From Martensiomyces pterosporus (lineage: Eukaryota > Kickxellomycota > Kickxellomycetes > Kickxellales > Kickxellaceae): a DNA stretch of 64,000 bases. The stretch spans positions 8,713 to 72,712 of the forward strand of contig MU604006.1 of assembly GCA_025201845.1 (NCBI GenBank). Reading direction: 5' to 3'. The notes under the pieces were generated by a model. The model ran no database searches. It saw only the letters and a list, made by a program, of their open reading frames with translations, and was not told the DNA's origin. Both the position numbers and the translations under genes were made by a program. Positions 60,636-64,000 of the stretch are shown piece by piece. Every line of letters starts with the position of its first letter. Within the stretch, counting starts at the first letter, position 1.

Positions 60636-61572
60636 TTACTCCTCGTCGTCGTCCATCTCGTCGTCGTCGTCCTCGTCTAGAGACCTTTCGGCGTGCTGGA
60701 TAGCCTCGTCGACCAGGTCCTGCGGGACGCGGGTATGGCGGCCATTGGACTCGTCGCAAACCCACGAGAGCTCGAGCTCAAACAGCTTGTCCTTGGACTC
60801 GTCGTGAGCAGTGTAGATGATGCGCGCAGCCTCCTTGACTGCCTCGCGAGCCGTCATCTCGCTGAGCTTGAGCTTCTCAATCTCAGTCTTTGCGACCTGC
60901 TTGCCCTTGCCTGCCGCACACCCGTGGTAGCCCACGTACTGGCCCGAAGGCTCGATCATGTAGAGCTGGGGCCCATCTGCATCGACGCTAGCCAAGATCG
61001 TGCTCACTCCAAAGGGCCGGACAGCCGAATAGAGCGTGTACGCCTGGATGTACATGCCCATGCGCTCGGCAATGATCTTGGCTGGGATGTCGGCCTTGTA
61101 GACGTCGTGGTAGTTGCGTGCCTCGTCGCGGGTGCGCTGCACCAGGTGCCTAGTGTCAGACATCCACCCAGCAGAGGCGACTCCGATATGCCTACCCGCA
61201 GTCATGATGCGCCGGTTGGAATCAGGGACCAAAAGCCTCGAGTGCTTGATCTTCTCGACCGCAAGCACCACGCCATCCTTGACGCGAAGCCCAATAGCCG
61301 TGCCGCTGTTGTCCACTGCTTTTTGTGCGTATTCGACCTGGAAGACCCGGCCATCGGGCGAGTAGGTGCTAACTGACAAGTCGTACTACATACAAGCGCA
61401 AGGTGGCAGCAGCCGGCACAAAGAGGGGGAGAGAAATAGTGGATTGCGGGTGAGTACGTGTCCTGTCGTTTGCCTCCGGCCATGCATCAATAACAACACA
61501 GGCGCGCAAGCACTGCTTTGAATGCTACTGAAATATAAATGTGCTACATACACCTGTGCCAATCGATGTCAT
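60636..61572 (-). CDS. PRE10: 20S proteasome subunit alpha-7 (Pre10/PSMA3)
   Basis: Two exons, 61572-61552 and 61385-60636 (intron GTATGT..ATGTAG, 166 bp), giving 256 residues. Exon 1 is MTSIGTG and exon 2 begins YDLSVSTYSPDGRVFQVEYA, the proteasome alpha signature. AYTLYSAVRPFGVSTILASV, QLYMIEPSGQYVGYHGCAAG and KDKLFELELSWVCDESNGRH identify alpha-7 specifically. The acidic C-terminus (SLDEDDDDEMDDDEE) is also typical of alpha-7. It is a structural ring subunit of the 20S core. The TTG at 61379 that opens the longer frame is not the start, because the splice acceptor precedes the TAC codon. Confidence 0.95.
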
Positions 61573-61918
61573 TTTCGCTTATTGCTGCCTGCTTCTGATA
61601 TCGCGCCTAAGAGTGTTAGCGGAAAGCTGATTGTGCAGAACGAGAAATGCCTTGGCTGAAGGGGGGAGATAAAATAGAAATGCTGAATGTGTCTGAAGTG
61701 AAAAGGCCAGCAAGGAGCGCAACGCCGGAAGGGAAAGTGGGAGACGTAAGCTCCCAGCAGACGAACCGCCAGCAAAAATACGCATAAATGACGTGTGTGC
61801 AAGTGGCAGCTAGCCCTGGTGACACCTGACAAGTGCCAAGCGTCCCCTTCCTCCAGGATATCTCTTGTGTACTGCATGTGTATTGGGCATTAGTGTGGAA
61901 ACTCTAGTGAACCGTGCT
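61573..61918. other. Intergenic
   Basis: PRE10 promoter and transporter 3' flank. No motif or gene recognised. Confidence 0.35.
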
Positions 61919-63235
61919 CTAAAGACCCGCCACGGCCTCAGCAGTGCCGACAACAAGGCACATCAAGCCAACGCAGACAATAAACGCGCACCACGCATAC
62001 TCCCACTTTGAAAGCGTCCTTTGCTCCCAGTACAGGCGGATGTAGCAAACGACTGGGAGGACGAATACCACCATGGAGGCAGCTATCGCACCTAGAATTG
62101 GCACGAATTTGGCAAAGTCTTTGACAAACAGAGCAAAGAAAGTGATGACGCTTATCAGACATGTGCGGAACAGGGCGCGGCGCAGCTTTTCCTGCAAAGG
62201 TGTGCAATTGGCCGGATCAATCCTCAAGTCGCGCTCGGCTTCGGTAAGCACAGCTGTCAATAAGATCGGGCAGGCAAGCAGCACATGTGCTGTGATCATC
62301 ACATTCGCCACTATCACGGGGACACCGGCAGGCAGGCTCAGGATAATGGGCGACTTGACATAGTCGCCATACACCCCGTACCCGACAGCAGCGACGCACA
62401 AGTAGATGACCGCGATAAATGCGGTGGCAACAGACAGCGTTCTGCCCCACTTCTTTGGCGACTCCATCGACGCCTCAAGGTCTGGCCAGTTGGTGTTTCC
62501 GCCAAAACTGAAACAGATCGATGCCAGAGAGATCGGCAGCATCCCAAAGTCAAAGGGCTTTGTTGGCGGCCTGTTTTTCTGGCCATCGATGTCCGCCGCA
62601 CCAGCCCAGAGGATGATAACAACAGTGGTCAGAGTGGTCAGAGTTCCAAAGACGCTGAGCACAAAGATGTCGTGGATCTCCCTTGCAAAGATGAGCACGA
62701 CCCAGACAAAAAGCGCCGAGATAGATATCCAGAAGCGAACGCCCAGCGACCCAGCAGTTGACCCAGCCAACAGTGCATCGATGTTCACGCCTGCAAGCAC
62801 GATATAGATGCCAACAACACCCATGAGGTTAAAGTCCTTGAGCGCTCTGACCATTTTACGGCCACGCAGCCCCAACGCCGCCTCTGCTACATCCGAATAC
62901 GACTTGAGCCGTGTTCCCTGCTTGCAGTACAGACACCTAACCAGCATGTTTCCGGTGTATGCCGAGATAACGCCAGCAAGCATTATGTAGAAGACACCAA
63001 TCCACCCTCCCTCCTTGAGCGCATAGGGCAGCTGGAGGATCCCTGTCCCGGCTGTGATGCACACAATATGGAAGAAGGTCTCCGTGCTGGTGCCCTTCCT
63101 GTGAAGAGCAAGAGAGCCAGCTGCGCCTTCTTGGTCATCTGGTGAACCGGGAATCGCAGCGTAGCTGGTGGTCCCCGCAGCATGCGCTTGGCTGTCGCTG
63201 GTGGCGCGGCTCTGTAGTAGCGGGCGCGTGGACAT
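61919..63235 (-). CDS. Amino-acid transporter, AAAP family (Avt-like)
   Basis: 438 residues with a polar ~45-residue N-terminus and about 11 transmembrane segments. The first is the AAAP block FFHIVCITAGTGILQLPYAL followed by KEGGWIGVFYIMLAGVISAY. SLASICFSFGGNTNWPDLEA is the conserved mid-protein signature, and KFVPILGAIAASMVVFVLPV closes the transport core. Fungal relatives (Avt proteins) move neutral amino acids across the vacuolar membrane. Substrate and direction cannot be read from sequence. The ATG at 63235 gives MSTRPLLQSRATSDSQAHAA; an acidic PGSPDDQEGAAG stretch precedes the membrane core. Confidence 0.88.
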   Translation of the reverse strand: MSTRPLLQSRATSDSQAHAAGTTSYAAIPGSPDDQEGAAGSLALHRKGTSTETFFHIVCITAGTGILQLPYALKEGGWIGVFYIMLAGVISAYTGNMLVRCLYCKQGTRLKSYSDVAEAALGLRGRKMVRALKDFNLMGVVGIYIVLAGVNIDALLAGSTAGSLGVRFWISISALFVWVVLIFAREIHDIFVLSVFGTLTTLTTVVIILWAGAADIDGQKNRPPTKPFDFGMLPISLASICFSFGGNTNWPDLEASMESPKKWGRTLSVATAFIAVIYLCVAAVGYGVYGDYVKSPIILSLPAGVPVIVANVMITAHVLLACPILLTAVLTEAERDLRIDPANCTPLQEKLRRALFRTCLISVITFFALFVKDFAKFVPILGAIAASMVVFVLPVVCYIRLYWEQRTLSKWEYAWCAFIVCVGLMCLVVGTAEAVAGL

Positions 63236-63585
63236 CGTCGCGCGTTGTCCTTGGGTGTCGAATTAAGGGTGAAATGTAATTTACCAGGAAAAAAGCATTG
63301 AGCTCTGTGAACAGCAGGAGAAAAAAAAAGGCGGGCGCTGTTAGCCAGCCCAGAGCAGGCAAGGCGAGGACAGGAAAGCCCCTGGGAGAACCGCAGCAAA
63401 TGGTAGCATCAGGGGTTTGGGATGATGTGTGGCAGCACTCGGGCACCAATGAGCAAGTGATGGAGCGGAGGGCACACAAAAAAAAGCAGTCGCATGTCCT
63501 GCCCATTCGCTTGGGCATGGCAAGTAGGGCGTGTATGTTGGTGATATTGGACAGAAATGGGCAAGAAATGAAGAAAGCGCTTGTT
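63236..63585. other. Intergenic
   Basis: Transporter promoter and DBP3-like 3' flank. Poly-A runs near 63311 and 63477. No gene recognised. Confidence 0.35.
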
Positions 63586-64000
63586 CTAGTCAAATACGAT
63601 CTTGGTCGCCTTTGCGTTGGTGTCGACATCCTTGAAGAAAGCCCCGTATGCAGAGTGCTGCTTCTTCTTGACGGTGGTTCCGAACTTCATCAGCGCCTCA
63701 GGCACCTCCACGTTGGCGGCCTTGAGAACGTTGACCAGCTCGCCCGAGTGCGCCTTGTCGTGCTGGGTGAAGAAGGTATGTGCGACACCCTTCTTGCCAG
63801 CACGAGCAGTACGTCCACACCGGTGGGTAAACTCGTCAATGGTCAGCGGGAAGGTGTAGTTGATGACATACTCGACATCGGGGACATCCAAGCCACGTGC
63901 AGCAACGTCGGTGGCGATAAGCAGAGGGATGCTGCCGTCGCGGAAGGCGTCAATGGCAGCGATGCGCTGGTCCTGGCTCTTGTCCCCGTGGATCGCAACG
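63586..64000 (-). CDS. DBP3: DEAD-box RNA helicase, Dbp3-like, 5' end outside the window
   Basis: The last ~137 residues of a DEAD-box helicase; the frame is open to the window edge. Visible are [12 protein letters not shown] and [20 protein letters not shown] (helicase motifs IV-V) and [13 protein letters not shown] (motif VI). The C-terminus [20 protein letters not shown] then [15 protein letters not shown] resembles Dbp3, a nucleolar helicase acting in 60S ribosome biogenesis (ITS1 processing). Family membership is certain. The Dbp3 call rests on the short C-terminal block. Confidence 0.85.
   Translation of the reverse strand, partial: VAIHGDKSQDQRIAAIDAFRDGSIPLLIATDVAARGLDVPDVEYVINYTFPLTIDEFTHRCGRTARAGKKGVAHTFFTQHDKAHSGELVNVLKAANVEVPEALMKFGTTVKKKQHSAYGAFFKDVDTNAKATKIVFD

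Overview
The window is nuclear DNA from a fungus. It holds about 36 protein-coding genes on both strands, packed tightly. About a third have short spliceosomal introns with GT..AG ends, and one has a clear TACTAAT branch point at 13343-13349. Fungal hallmarks include a DASH kinetochore subunit (SPC19), a Skt5/Chs4-type chitin synthase activator, BUD6, PKR1, COX16, RRG7, AIM32 and NCE101. Complex I subunit NDUFA1 and exon-junction protein Y14 exclude a Saccharomyces-like yeast. The GC-rich coding sequence, the divergence of most proteins and the gene mix suggest an early-diverging lineage such as Kickxellomycotina. That placement is inference. I saw no tRNA, rRNA, transposon or CRISPR array by eye.

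Layout. 0-16.9 kb: the 3' end of a poly-Q protein gene, a TTI2-like HEAT protein, an OXR1-like TLDc protein, COQ4, SRP14, RRG7, SPC19, SmD1, COX16, a PPR protein, tiny NCE101, a two-helix membrane protein, a PSI-like membrane protein and GPI8. 17-26 kb: a sparser region with two Sel1-repeat genes (a short one without a CaaX box and a long Skt5-like one with it), two orphan small proteins and PKR1. 26-44 kb: a SET methyltransferase, BUD6, SmF, the 2277-residue PI4-kinase STT4, COQ9 and a BSD2/NDFIP-like adaptor. 43.6-51 kb: a 1958-residue LIM protein with two families of repeated short motifs. 51-64 kb: a Nup50/Nup2 nucleoporin, a CUE2-like SMR protein, Y14, a HIT hydrolase, AIM32, an Asp/Ser-rich LisH protein, NDUFA1, proteasome alpha-7, an amino-acid transporter and the 3' end of a DBP3-type helicase gene.

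Themes. Mitochondrial genes are frequent (COQ4, COQ9, COX16, NDUFA1, RRG7, AIM32, a PPR protein). A second group serves polarity and the cell surface (Skt5-like, BUD6, STT4, GPI8, the LIM scaffold). A third serves RNA processing (SmD1, SmF, Y14, DBP3, CUE2-like). The octamer CACGTGAC recurs about 180-240 bp before several start codons, suggesting a shared bHLH-type regulator. All gene models were built by eye from reading frames, splice signals and remembered family motifs. No searches were run.
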